A stretch of 64,000 bases of DNA from JBFXJF01 sp050175155. Its GTDB lineage: Bacteria > Bacillota > Bacilli > Tepidibacillales > Tepidibacillaceae. A program made the position numbers and the translations under genes. Under the pieces are notes generated by a model. That model had not been told where the DNA came from. It saw only the letters and a list, made by a program, of their open reading frames with translations, and did no database searches. Of the stretch, positions 25,525-34,595 are shown in pieces (the first letter of the stretch is position 1; the number at the start of each line of letters is the position of its first letter). The DNA lies in NCBI GenBank assembly GCA_050175155.1, contig JBFXJF010000003.1, positions 101,900-165,899 of the forward strand. The letters run 5' to 3'.

Positions 25525-26277
25525 TTAATTCCAACCACCGTCTATATTAATTATCTGTCCAGTAATATAAGCTGAATTATGATGTAGTAAATGTAAAACA
25601 CTTTCAGCTATTTCTATAGGTTTAGCAAATCGATTCATTGGTATCTCTGTTTTTAATTCTTCTATCTCTTCTAAAGTAAAATGTGACATCATTTTTGACA
25701 TAACAATTCCAGGTGCAATTGCATTTACAGTAATACCAGAAGGAGCAAGTTCCTTTGCTAAAGCTTTTGTAAAACTATTAATTGCACCTTTTGACATTGA
25801 ATATAAAACTTCATTTGCTGCTCCGTTTTCACCCCAAATGGAGGATATATTTATTATCCTACCGTAATTTTGCTTTAACATCTCGGGTAGAGCTTTTTGA
25901 GTGCAAAAATATGTACCCATTAAATGTAGATCTATTAGCCCTTTCCAATCCGAATAACTAACATCTTGGATTAGTCCATAATTCGAAATACCTGCTGAGT
26001 TAATAACAACATTAGGGTTCATATTTATATCGTTTATAAATTTAAATATGTTACAAATATCATCATATTTGCTTAAATCAGCTTGTTTAATAACTACATT
26101 AACGCCATATTCTTTACAACCTTCTTGAAGAGTTTTTATCTTTTCATAATTTGAAAAAAAGTGAAGAATTAAATCAAAATTATTTTTTGCTAACATCAAT
26201 GAAACCTCTGATCCTATTTCACCAGATGCTCCTGTAATTAAAGCTGTTTTTCTTCTTTGATTATCAATTTTATACAT
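25525..26277 (-). CDS. ymfI: Short-chain reductase, YmfI-like (EF-P 5-aminopentanone reductase candidate)
   Basis: A 250-residue SDR enzyme, the only complete gene on the minus strand. It has the Rossmann motif TGASGEIG, NSAG, a catalytic Ser in NISSIWG and YSMSK for the Tyr-Lys pair, and ends INIDGGWN. In B. subtilis ymfI lies between the ymfFH peptidases and ymfJ, and its product reduces 5-aminopentanone on elongation factor P Lys32. Here ymfFH are absent and the hydrogenase operon separates it from ymfJ. The YmfI call is therefore by fold and locus; a FabG-type ketoacyl reductase remains possible. Confidence 0.7.
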   Translation of the reverse strand: MYKIDNQRRKTALITGASGEIGSEVSLMLAKNNFDLILHFFSNYEKIKTLQEGCKEYGVNVVIKQADLSKYDDICNIFKFINDINMNPNVVINSAGISNYGLIQDVSYSDWKGLIDLHLMGTYFCTQKALPEMLKQNYGRIINISSIWGENGAANEVLYSMSKGAINSFTKALAKELAPSGITVNAIAPGIVMSKMMSHFTLEEIEELKTEIPMNRFAKPIEIAESVLHLLHHNSAYITGQIINIDGGWN

Positions 26278-26738
26278 AATTATTTAATCAACTCTTTTTT
26301 ATATTAATATTAAAACATAATTTAACCAAAGTCTACTTAACCTAACACATACCTATTGTAGTTTCTCCTAACCTATTAGTATTAATGTTAGTCACGTTAA
26401 CACAATATAAATAGTATTTACTATAAAATATGATTTAAGAGCATTTTTGCTTATATATCAACAATCTTATTGTTTAGCACCTAACTTTAACACTGTGACA
26501 ATAGAACATACCCTATAAAAGTCTGACTAATTAGTGAATTAATCTAAAATTACTACAATTCCGGCTCGAATATGGTAATCTGAATTTAGTATTATTCTGT
26601 ATTAATTCTAAAATTTGTACATTATTTTACTATAAATAATAATTATTTAACAAGTTATTAAAATTATAAAAACAATGTTTTAACACATTGTATTTTATAA
26701 TATTTATATTTATCTTTTAAGTAGATGAGGAGGAGTAT
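26278..26738. promoter_or_regulatory. 461-base divergent control region between ymfI and the hydrogenase operon
   Basis: No gene is seen. The region carries four copies of (C/T/G)TAACAC on the plus strand (26342-26348, 26397-26403, 26487-26493, 26680-26686) and ACAAT/ATTGT half-sites, two of them arranged as dyads: AACAAT-CTT-ATTGTT at 26460-26474 and ACAATGT-N6-ACATTGT at 26672-26691. It must hold the promoter of the minus-strand ymfI gene as well. The density of repeated motifs suggests a regulated promoter, but AT-rich sequence makes chance matches common. Confidence 0.5.
26672..26701 (+). promoter_or_regulatory. Hydrogenase operon promoter with dyad over the -35 region
   Basis: TATAAT at 26696-26701 is a consensus -10. 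No acceptable -35 hexamer lies 16-18 bases upstream; in its place is the perfect 7-bp dyad ACAATGT-N6-ACATTGT (26672-26691). This layout suggests an activator or redox repressor site. The start codon is about 38 bases downstream. Confidence 0.5.
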
Positions 26739-27827
26739 ATGGGGATGAAAGAGAAAGAAAAAAGCATTTATGAATCTGCTCTTGCTAGGGGAGTTTCACG
26801 TCGTGACTTTTTGAAAATGTGTACTGCTTTAACAGCTGCGATGGGTTTAGAGTTTTCGCAGACTGATAAAGTAGTAAAAGCGATGGAAACAAATAAGCGC
26901 GTACCTGTAATTTGGTTAGAAATGCAAGATTGTACTGGGTGTTCTGAATCTTTTATAAGATCTTATAACCCGAATATTGAAAGCGTTTTACTTGATTTAA
27001 TTTCACTAGAGTATAGTGAGGTATTAACAGCTGCTGCTGGTCATCAGGCTGAAAAATCTCTTCAAGATGTTATGAAGGATTACAAAGGTCAGTATGTTCT
27101 TGCAGTTGAGGGAAGTATCCCGGAAAACGCAGACTACTTAAGTATCGGAGGGAAATCTGCCTATAAGCTATTACAAGAAGTAGCAGCTGATGCTTTTGCT
27201 GTAATTGCTTATGGTAGTTGTTCATCTTATGGAGGATTACCTGGAGCTAGCCCTAATCCAACTGGAGCACTTTCAGTAAGGGATATCGTTAAGGATAAGC
27301 CAATTATTAATGTACCTGGATGTCCTCCGATTGCAGAAGTAATGACTGGCGTTGTTGCTCACGTATTAACTTTTGGTGCAATACCAGAGTTAGATAAGCA
27401 ATTAAGACCTAAAACATTTTATCGTCATAAGATTCATGATAAATGTAATCGTCGTGCATTTTTTGATGCTGGTCTGTTTGTTGAATCATTTGATGACGAA
27501 GGTTCTAAAAATGGATATTGTTTATATAAAATGGGTTGTAAAGGACCTACTACATTTAGTTCATGCGCAGAAATGCGTTGGAATGGCGGAGTAAGTTTTC
27601 CTATTATGGCTGGATTTCCATGTATTGGTTGTACAGAAGAGAATTTTTGGGATAATGGACCTTTTTATGAGAACACTGCCACACTTCCTGGAACACAAAT
27701 TACAATGAACCCTGAAAAAGTAGGTCTTGCTGCAGCTGGTGTAACCGTTGCTGGTATTGCCGCTCACGCTGCTATTACAGGGGTTAAAGCAAATAAAGAT
27801 AAAAATGATGATAAAAGAGGTGAATAA
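26739..27827 (+). CDS. hyaA: Uptake [NiFe] hydrogenase small subunit
   Basis: A 362-residue exported iron-sulfur subunit. A twin-arginine signal SRRDFLK is at residues 20-26. Cluster ligands are visible: proximal C65, C68, C161, C195; distal H233, C236, C261, C267; medial C276, C295, C298. The proximal motif is CTGC, without the extra cysteines of oxygen-tolerant hydrogenases. A hydrophobic helix near 326-347 anchors the C-terminus in the membrane, typical of group 1 enzymes. AGGAGG precedes the ATG by 5 bases. It transfers electrons from the large subunit to the cytochrome b encoded two genes on. Confidence 0.96.
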   Translation: MGMKEKEKSIYESALARGVSRRDFLKMCTALTAAMGLEFSQTDKVVKAMETNKRVPVIWLEMQDCTGCSESFIRSYNPNIESVLLDLISLEYSEVLTAAAGHQAEKSLQDVMKDYKGQYVLAVEGSIPENADYLSIGGKSAYKLLQEVAADAFAVIAYGSCSSYGGLPGASPNPTGALSVRDIVKDKPIINVPGCPPIAEVMTGVVAHVLTFGAIPELDKQLRPKTFYRHKIHDKCNRRAFFDAGLFVESFDDEGSKNGYCLYKMGCKGPTTFSSCAEMRWNGGVSFPIMAGFPCIGCTEENFWDNGPFYENTATLPGTQITMNPEKVGLAAAGVTVAGIAAHAAITGVKANKDKNDDKRGE

Positions 27828-27829
27828 TA

Positions 27830-29542
27830 GTGGAACGTATTGTAGTTGATCCGGTTACCCGTATTGAAGGTCATTTACGTGTTGAGGTTGATGTTAATAA
27901 TGGAGTAATAGAAGAGGCTTTAAGCTCTGGAACTGCAGTAAGAGGTATTGAGCTTATTGTTCAAAACAGAGATCCTCGTGATATTTGGGCTTATGTTCAA
28001 CGTATCTGTGGAGTTTGTACAACTGTTCATGCATTAACATCTATTCGTACAGTAGAAGATGCTTTAAAAATAGAAATACCTAAAAATGCAAATTTAATTC
28101 GTAATATTATGGAGGGTGCACAATATGTTCATGATCATATTGTCCATTTCTATCATTTACATGCTTTAGACTGGGTAGATGTAGTTAGTGCATTAAGTGC
28201 TGATCCAAAAGCTACAAGTGAGATTGCACAGTCTATATCTAAATGGCCTAAATCTTCAGTTGGTTATTTTACTGATGTACAGAATAAAGTTAAGAGATTA
28301 GTTGAAAGTGGACAGCTTGGAATATTTGCAAATGCTTATTGGGGACATCAATCATACAAACTTCCTGCTGAAGTTAACTTATTAGCTACTGCTCATTATT
28401 TAGAAGCACTAGATTTCCAAAGAGAAATTGTTAAGATTCATACAATATTAGGAGGTAAAAATCCACATCCATTCTATACTGTTGGTGGTATGGCTACTCC
28501 TATTGATATTAACAATGATAATGCAATTAACATTAAACATTTAGTTGAGTTACAACGTATTATTAAAGCAGCTAAAGAATTTGTAGAACAAGTTTATATT
28601 CCTGACTTAAAAGCAATTGGTTCTTTTTACACTGATTGTACTTACGGTGGAGGTTTAAGTAACTACTTAGTAATGGGTGATTTCCCAACAACAAGTATTA
28701 ACGATCCTTCTTCATTCAGATTCCCTCGCGGAATAATTATGAATGGTAATTTAAGCGAAATTCTTCCTGTTGATTTAAATGATTCAGAACAAGTTCAAGA
28801 GTATATTGATCGTTCTTGGTATAGTTATGACGGTAAACCTGATGGAGGTAAACATCCATATGATGGTGAAACAACATTAAATTATACAGGTCCAAAAACT
28901 CCTTACAAGAATTTAGATATTAATGATAAATATAGTTGGTTAAAAGCACCTCGATGGAAAGGTCAACCAATGGAAGTTGGTCCATTAGCTCGTATGTTAG
29001 TTGGATATGCTTCTGGAAAAGATGAATTTGTTAATATTGTTAATGACACACTTTCAGAGCTGAAATTAGATGTTCCAATACTATTCTCAGTATTAGGACG
29101 TACAGTTGCTCGTGGATTAGAAACAGTATTAGTAGCTAATTGGTTAGAAAATGATATGAATGAATTAATCGCTAATATTAAAAGTGGGGATCAAAAAACT
29201 TTCGATAAGACTAAATGGGAACCAAGTACATGGCCTAAAAATGCTAAAGGTGTTGGATTTAGTGAAGCTCCACGTGGATCATTGGCTCATTGGATCGAAA
29301 TCGAAAACGGTAAATCCAAAAACTATCAATGTGTTGTTCCAACAACATGGAATGCTTCTCCAAGAGATAATAATGGTTTAATTGGCGCTTATGAAGCTGC
29401 TCTAAGAGGAACGCCTATGGTAAATTCGGAGCAACCATTAGAAATCTTACGTGTTATTCACTCATTTGACCCATGTATGGCTTGTGCGGTTCATATGACT
29501 GATACGGAAAATAAAAACCAAACCGAAATAAAAATAGGTTAG
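27830..29542 (+). CDS. hyaB: Uptake [NiFe] hydrogenase large subunit
   Basis: A 570-residue catalytic subunit that splits H2. The active-site cysteines are C60 and C63 in the L1 motif RICGVCTTVH and C549 and C552 in DPCMACAVH. Fifteen residues follow His555; this tail is the part removed by the HyaD-type endopeptidase after nickel insertion. Start is GTG behind AGAGGTG, 2 bases after hyaA. It travels with the small subunit through the Tat pathway without its own signal. No tat genes are in the window. Confidence 0.97.
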   Translation: MERIVVDPVTRIEGHLRVEVDVNNGVIEEALSSGTAVRGIELIVQNRDPRDIWAYVQRICGVCTTVHALTSIRTVEDALKIEIPKNANLIRNIMEGAQYVHDHIVHFYHLHALDWVDVVSALSADPKATSEIAQSISKWPKSSVGYFTDVQNKVKRLVESGQLGIFANAYWGHQSYKLPAEVNLLATAHYLEALDFQREIVKIHTILGGKNPHPFYTVGGMATPIDINNDNAINIKHLVELQRIIKAAKEFVEQVYIPDLKAIGSFYTDCTYGGGLSNYLVMGDFPTTSINDPSSFRFPRGIIMNGNLSEILPVDLNDSEQVQEYIDRSWYSYDGKPDGGKHPYDGETTLNYTGPKTPYKNLDINDKYSWLKAPRWKGQPMEVGPLARMLVGYASGKDEFVNIVNDTLSELKLDVPILFSVLGRTVARGLETVLVANWLENDMNELIANIKSGDQKTFDKTKWEPSTWPKNAKGVGFSEAPRGSLAHWIEIENGKSKNYQCVVPTTWNASPRDNNGLIGAYEAALRGTPMVNSEQPLEILRVIHSFDPCMACAVHMTDTENKNQTEIKIG

Positions 29543-29553
29543 GAGGGATAACT

Positions 29554-30270
29554 ATGTCCATTCCTGCAGATCCAAAACTAGCGAATATTAGTACAAAAAG
29601 TAACATTAAGAAATTTTATGTATGGGAATTACCGATAAGGATATTCCACTGGGTAAATGCGATTACTGGTACAATTTTATTTCTTACTGGTTTATACTTT
29701 GCAATACCATTTTTAGGTGCATCTAGTGAACATGCTGACGGTTTTTTAATGGGTTGGATGCGATATGTTCATTTCTATGCTGCTTTTATATTCACAATAA
29801 ATTTAGTATATCGTCTATACTGGTCAATTAAAGGTAATAGATATGCGAAATCAAATCCTTTTACCAAGAGATTTTGGAAAGATGTATGGAAATTTACTAA
29901 ATACTATTTGTTCATAGGTAAGATTGAAGAAGAGCATGTAGGACATAATGCTTTAGCTCAATTAACTTATTGGATATTTGTTGGAATAGGTTCCGTGTTA
30001 ATGGTAATGACTGGGTATTATCTACTATTTGAAATTCAAATACAGTCATCATTAGGATCCTTGTTCGCTTGGGTACCAGAGTTTTTTGGTGGAACAAGTC
30101 GCGATGTACGCTCTTGGCATAGCATTGTTGCTTGGTTGTTAGTAATATTCTTTTTAATACATTTATATATGGCTTCTAGAGATAGTTTTTTAAGTAAAAA
30201 TGAAACGTTGACTTCAATTTTTACAGGTTATAAAAAAGTATCAAAAGATTTTAAAGGAGACCATAAATAA
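29554..30270 (+). CDS. hyaC: Hydrogenase cytochrome b subunit
   Basis: A 238-residue di-heme b-type cytochrome with four predicted membrane helices (about 30-50, 72-92, 135-157, 185-207). Histidines suited to heme ligation occur in RIFHWVNAITG, MRYVHFYAAFIF and RSWHSIVAWLLVIFFLIH. It passes electrons from the hydrogenase to menaquinone, so the enzyme is a respiratory uptake hydrogenase. AGGAGG precedes the ATG, and its TAA shares one base with the next ATG. Confidence 0.92.
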   Translation: MSIPADPKLANISTKSNIKKFYVWELPIRIFHWVNAITGTILFLTGLYFAIPFLGASSEHADGFLMGWMRYVHFYAAFIFTINLVYRLYWSIKGNRYAKSNPFTKRFWKDVWKFTKYYLFIGKIEEEHVGHNALAQLTYWIFVGIGSVLMVMTGYYLLFEIQIQSSLGSLFAWVPEFFGGTSRDVRSWHSIVAWLLVIFFLIHLYMASRDSFLSKNETLTSIFTGYKKVSKDFKGDHK

Positions 30271-30767
30271 TGTTTAATACACCTCAAGAAGAAATTGCAA
30301 AAAATATTAAAATAATTGGAATCGGCAACACCCTCTTTTCAGATGAGGGTGTTGGTGTCCATTTACTAAGTTATATTAGAGATCTTATCCCGGAAACTGA
30401 ACATCTAGAAATTATAGAGGGTGCAACTGACGGTATAAAACTTCTTCAACCTGTTGAAGAATCTGATTACCTAATCATATTGGATGCGATAAATTCAGGA
30501 AAAGAACCAGGTACTGTGATTACACTTCAAGCAGAAGAGATTCCAAAGTATTTTGGGCTTAAGGTATCAGTTCATCAACTTGGTTTTCATGATGTGTTGA
30601 ATGCTGCTTTAATACGGGATAGTTTACCTGAGAAAATAATTATGTTTGGTGTTCAGCCGGAATCATTAGAATTAGGATTAGAAGTAACTGATAGTGTTAA
30701 GAAAAGTATGCCAACAATAGTTGATTTAGTCGTAAATCAGGTGAAACTATGGACAGAAAACCAATAA
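30270..30767 (+). CDS. hyaD: Hydrogenase maturation endopeptidase
   Basis: A 165-residue protease of the HyaD/HybD/HupD family that cuts the large subunit after the last ligand-region histidine. The N-terminus IGIGNTLFSDEGVGVH contains the metal-contacting glutamate or aspartate, and VSVHQLGFHDVL carries the conserved histidine. It overlaps hyaC by 1 base and the following gene by 19 bases. Its substrate is most likely the 15-residue tail of the neighbouring large subunit. Confidence 0.93.
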   Translation: MFNTPQEEIAKNIKIIGIGNTLFSDEGVGVHLLSYIRDLIPETEHLEIIEGATDGIKLLQPVEESDYLIILDAINSGKEPGTVITLQAEEIPKYFGLKVSVHQLGFHDVLNAALIRDSLPEKIIMFGVQPESLELGLEVTDSVKKSMPTIVDLVVNQVKLWTENQ

Positions 30768-31192
30768 GTCGCTTTGAATTTTTTAAAGAAATTAAAGATG
30801 ATTTAAAACAAACTGCCAAGGAATTTCTTATTCCGATTATTGAAGACGATATTGATAAAGTTGATCAAGTATTTGATGATATAATCGGAATAAAATGGCA
30901 TGAAATAGGTAAGATTGAACCTGAATACTTGAACGGTATAAAAGACTACTATATTGATAATCAAAATATAGCAGTTTTTTGTACTGATAATAAGTTGATG
31001 GCAATTAATAATGTTTGCCCTGATTGTCAAAATTTATTAAATTGGATATCTTATGATAAAAAATTTAAATGTTTTCAGTGTGAAGGTGAATTTTTTATTG
31101 AGAACGAAAAAGATAATCCTAGATTAGATTACTATACTTTAAAAGAAGAAAATGATATTTGGTTAGTTGCTTTAACAAAAACAATAATATAA
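30749..31192 (+). CDS. Small Rieske-fold-like protein with all-cysteine metal site
   Basis: A 147-residue protein with an acidic, helical N-terminal part (about 1-65) and a C-terminal domain that reads like a Rieske ferredoxin: NNVCPDCQNLLNW then FKCFQCEGEFF, followed by LDYYTL and IWLVAL. Rieske proteins use C-x-H and C-x-x-H. Here the first His position is Asp92, an added Cys93 follows, and the second His position is Cys111, giving C90-x2-C93-x14-C108-x2-C111. Such a set would suit zinc or a rubredoxin-like iron site. AGGTGA precedes the ATG; it lies between the endopeptidase and hypA, so a maturation or electron-transfer role is likely. I do not recognise a named family. Confidence 0.7.
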   Translation: MDRKPISRFEFFKEIKDDLKQTAKEFLIPIIEDDIDKVDQVFDDIIGIKWHEIGKIEPEYLNGIKDYYIDNQNIAVFCTDNKLMAINNVCPDCQNLLNWISYDKKFKCFQCEGEFFIENEKDNPRLDYYTLKEENDIWLVALTKTII

Positions 31193-31209
31193 TTAAGGAT
31201 AGTGAAAAT

Positions 31210-31560
31210 ATGCATGAGATTGCATTAATGGGAGACATTCTTAATCTAATAAAAGAAGATATAAAAGATTCTGATATAAAAAAAGTAACAAAAATAGAAT
31301 TAATAGTTGGAGATTTAAGTAATGCTTTACCGGATGCCTTAGTTATGGCTCTAGATATTTACAAAACACAGGGAATCGATTTTCTTGATAAAGAGACTGA
31401 ATTAGTTATTATTCGTGAGAAAGCAAAAGCATTATGTACATTATGTAATCTAGAGTATGATGTAGACTACAAAATTTCTATCTGCCCACAATGTGATATG
31501 CCAAGTGGAAAAATAGTTAAAGGTGAAACATTCAAAATAAGTTCTTATAATTGTGAATAG
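31210..31560 (+). CDS. hypA: Hydrogenase nickel-insertion protein HypA
   Basis: A 116-residue metallochaperone that delivers nickel to the large subunit with HypB. The obligatory N-terminus MHEIAL, with His2 as nickel ligand, fixes the start at ATG 31210; longer in-frame starts would hide this histidine. The zinc site is formed by CTLC and CPQC. It lies 17 bases after the Rieske-like gene. Confidence 0.95.
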   Translation: MHEIALMGDILNLIKEDIKDSDIKKVTKIELIVGDLSNALPDALVMALDIYKTQGIDFLDKETELVIIREKAKALCTLCNLEYDVDYKISICPQCDMPSGKIVKGETFKISSYNCE

Positions 31561-31631
31561 TAAAGATCTTAAAATAATATATAAGGGATGAACTATTTCT
31601 ATTAAAGTTTATTCTTAAAGAAGGCGTGAAT

Positions 31632-32291
31632 ATGAAAATAAAACTTGAAAAAGATGTCTTAACAGACAACAATAAAAGTGCTGAAGATAATCGCGAAATA
31701 TTTACAACTAGTAAAACTTTAGTTGTAAATATAATGAGTTCTCCTGGTGCTGGTAAAACAACATTATTAGAAAAAACCATTGAAGGACTTGTAAACGAGT
31801 TTAGCATCGGTGTAATCGAAGGAGATCTTGCAACTGAGAAGGATGCAGATCGAATACGTGCTATCGGGGCAAAAGCAATACAAATCAATACAAATGGTGG
31901 TTGCCATCTTGATGCTCGAATGATAGCAAAAACATTACCTAATTTTGAGTTAGATAAAATTGATATTTTGTTTATCGAAAATGTTGGTAACTTGGTTTGT
32001 CCGTCTGGTTATGACCTTGGACAAAATCATAAAATTGCTGTTCTTAGCTTACCAGAAGGAAACGATAAAATTCCTAAATATCCAACTATGTTTAATAGAA
32101 CAGAATTAGTTTTATTGAATAAAATCGATTTATTACCATATTTGGATTTCAATGTTCAAGAAGCAATAGATGATTTAAAAGCTATTAATCCGGATTCAAA
32201 GTTAATTAAAGTATCAGCTAAAACTAAAGAAGGATTAGATGAGTGGTTTGATTGGCTGAGGGGTGCTTATAAGAGATGTATAAATCAGTAA
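31632..32291 (+). CDS. hypB: Hydrogenase nickel-incorporation GTPase HypB
   Basis: A 219-residue SIMIBI-class GTPase. The P-loop is SSPGAGKTTLLE, GDLATEKDADRI is switch-like, GGCHLDARM and LVCPSGYDLG supply the metal-binding Cys and His, and LLNKIDLL is the guanine motif. There is no histidine-rich N-terminal tail, so nickel storage is not expected. ATG 31632 is 7 bases from GAAGG; a GTG at 31626 is too close to it. It overlaps hypF by 16 bases. Confidence 0.95.
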   Translation: MKIKLEKDVLTDNNKSAEDNREIFTTSKTLVVNIMSSPGAGKTTLLEKTIEGLVNEFSIGVIEGDLATEKDADRIRAIGAKAIQINTNGGCHLDARMIAKTLPNFELDKIDILFIENVGNLVCPSGYDLGQNHKIAVLSLPEGNDKIPKYPTMFNRTELVLLNKIDLLPYLDFNVQEAIDDLKAINPDSKLIKVSAKTKEGLDEWFDWLRGAYKRCINQ

Positions 32292-34561
32292 AAATAATTG
32301 TTAATGGACGAGTTCAGGGAGTGGGATTTCGTCCTTTTATTTTCAGTCTAGCGAATAAATATGATATTAATGGCACTGTCCAGAATAATATGGATGGAGT
32401 TTTTATAAACGCAGAAAGTGAAACTGAAAATATAGAAGGATTAATTAATGAAATTAAAAATTCTCCACCAAGATTAGCTAGAGTGGATAAAGTATTAGTT
32501 GAGTATGTTGATCCTACTAATTTTAAAAATTTTAAAATAATTCCTAGCGATAGAACAGGTAAATCATCCTTAATAATTCCTGTTGATTCAGCTGTTTGTG
32601 AAGACTGTATCTCAGAAATGAAAGACCCGAAAAATTTTCGGTACCTCTATCCGTTTATAAATTGTACCCAATGTGGTCCTAGATATACAATAATTGAACA
32701 ATTACCTTATGATCGACAATTTACTGCAATGAGTAATTTTAATATGTGCGAAGAATGCTTAGAAGAATATCAAGATCCAAATAATCGGCGCCATCACGCT
32801 CAACCTATTGCATGTGACAGATGTGGTCCTGAAGTGAATTTATATAAGATTGATGGAACATTAGTAGCTACTAAAAACGAAGCAATAGAAGAAGTTAAGA
32901 ATTTATTAGAAAAGAATTTTATTGTAGCAATTAAAGGTCTTGGTGGATATCATCTAGCTTGTAATGCTAATAATGAATTAATAATAGCGGAATTAAGAAA
33001 ACGTAAAAAAAGACCAAACAGACCACTCGCCGTAATGGCAGCATCTATAGATGTGGTGAATGAATTATGCGAAGTTTCATTGGAAGAAAGAGATATTTTA
33101 TCATCACCAGAGGCTCCAATTGTTGTCTTAAAACAGAAAAATAATAATTTACCTAAGTCTATAGCCCCTGGAATGAAAACATTAGGGTGTATGTTACCAT
33201 ACACCCCAATTCATCATTTGTTATTTTCAGAGTCAAGTCTTAGCTTATTGATTATGACTAGCGCAAATCCTTCTGGTTTACCAATTTTATTTAATGATGA
33301 ACAAGCTTTTTCGTATCTTGACGGTATAAGTGATTATGTGCTAACAACCAATAGGAATATATCGCATCCTTTGGATGATTCCGTTCTTCAATTAAATGAT
33401 AATTCTATTTCTTTTTTTAGAAGGTCTAGGGGATATGTTCCTGACCCAATTACAACTAAAACAAAGGTACATGAAGTTGTTGCATTGGGTGGTCAACAAA
33501 AGAACGTCTTTGCAATTGGTAGACATCAGCAAATATTTTTAGGACCACATATTGGAGATATGGACAGTGAAGAGGTAATTGATTTCTTTAAATCAGAATA
33601 CAATCACTTAATGAAATGGATGAGCATCCAGAATAAAATAATTGCGATAGATAAACATCCTCTATATGCCACAAGAGAGTTAGCTTACAAAATGGAAGGA
33701 GATATAATTGAGGTTCAACATCATCATGCACATCATGTATCTTGCATGGAGGATAATAATTTAACCGATCCATGTTTCGGCATAATTTTGGATGGAACTG
33801 GCTATGGAGAGGATGGTAACATTTGGGGTTTTGAATTATTTTATGCGGATGCTTTAGATTATAAAAGATTAGCGCACTTAAAATATACCCCATTACCTGG
33901 AAGTGATAAAGCTATTAAGGAACCATGGAGAAATGCTGTTGGTATGCTTATTGGATATTATGCCGATGAGGGTAAAGAAATCTCAAAAAAAATATTTAGT
34001 GAAAAAGCTTATGAGATTGATATAATAGATAATATGATAAGAAATAAAATCAATTCCCCTTTAGCTGGAACGTGTGGAAGATTGTTTGATGCTGTTAGTT
34101 CGATATTAGGTGTCTGTTCTGTATCTACTTACGATGGTGAAGCTGCAATATTATTATCCGAAATGATTTATGATTTAGAGCCAAATGATATTCAATATAA
34201 CTATTCTATAGATAGTAAAGATAATCAATTAGAATTTAATTTTTCAGATACAATAATTGAGATAATTAAAGACTTTAATTTAGGAAAAGAAAAACATAAG
34301 ATAGTACAAGCATTTCATCAGACGATTATTTCTGCTTGTACTGACGCAATATCTCTTGAATATAGTAAAAACCCATTACTCAGTAAGAATGTAGTACTAT
34401 CTGGTGGGAGCTTTTATAATAAGTATTTAACAGATGGCATTGTTAATAAGTTAGCAAAATTGGGGTTTAATGCTTATACTCATAGCAGAGTTCCTTGTGG
34501 AGATGGTGGAATAGCATTCGGTCAAATAATTATAGCTAGTAAAAAAAGAAATTTTTGTTAA
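32276..34561 (+). CDS. hypF: Carbamoyltransferase HypF
   Basis: A 761-residue enzyme that starts the synthesis of the cyanide ligands of the active-site iron from carbamoyl phosphate. Domains in order: acylphosphatase (1-90, GRVQGVGFRPFIF), two zinc fingers with CEDC/CTQCGPRY and CEEC/CDRCGPEV (about 105-185), a YrdC-like domain (about 200-385, KGLGGYHLACNA) and a Kae1-like domain with HHHAHHVSCMEDN and VLSGGSFYNKYL. Its length is normal. The product carbamate is passed to HypE. Confidence 0.95.
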   Translation: MYKSVKIIVNGRVQGVGFRPFIFSLANKYDINGTVQNNMDGVFINAESETENIEGLINEIKNSPPRLARVDKVLVEYVDPTNFKNFKIIPSDRTGKSSLIIPVDSAVCEDCISEMKDPKNFRYLYPFINCTQCGPRYTIIEQLPYDRQFTAMSNFNMCEECLEEYQDPNNRRHHAQPIACDRCGPEVNLYKIDGTLVATKNEAIEEVKNLLEKNFIVAIKGLGGYHLACNANNELIIAELRKRKKRPNRPLAVMAASIDVVNELCEVSLEERDILSSPEAPIVVLKQKNNNLPKSIAPGMKTLGCMLPYTPIHHLLFSESSLSLLIMTSANPSGLPILFNDEQAFSYLDGISDYVLTTNRNISHPLDDSVLQLNDNSISFFRRSRGYVPDPITTKTKVHEVVALGGQQKNVFAIGRHQQIFLGPHIGDMDSEEVIDFFKSEYNHLMKWMSIQNKIIAIDKHPLYATRELAYKMEGDIIEVQHHHAHHVSCMEDNNLTDPCFGIILDGTGYGEDGNIWGFELFYADALDYKRLAHLKYTPLPGSDKAIKEPWRNAVGMLIGYYADEGKEISKKIFSEKAYEIDIIDNMIRNKINSPLAGTCGRLFDAVSSILGVCSVSTYDGEAAILLSEMIYDLEPNDIQYNYSIDSKDNQLEFNFSDTIIEIIKDFNLGKEKHKIVQAFHQTIISACTDAISLEYSKNPLLSKNVVLSGGSFYNKYLTDGIVNKLAKLGFNAYTHSRVPCGDGGIAFGQIIIASKKRNFC

Positions 34562-34595
34562 TATATATATAAATTAAATAATAGAGGTGAGAGAA

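Noticed and set aside
29184..29381. 65-codon plus-strand frame inside hyaB
   Set aside because: Fully inside the large-subunit gene in another frame and without a domain.
31588..31605. Five-codon mini-ORF (MNYFY) before hypB
   Set aside because: It has AAGGG close by but the spacing is too short and there is no attenuator structure; not enough to call a leader peptide.
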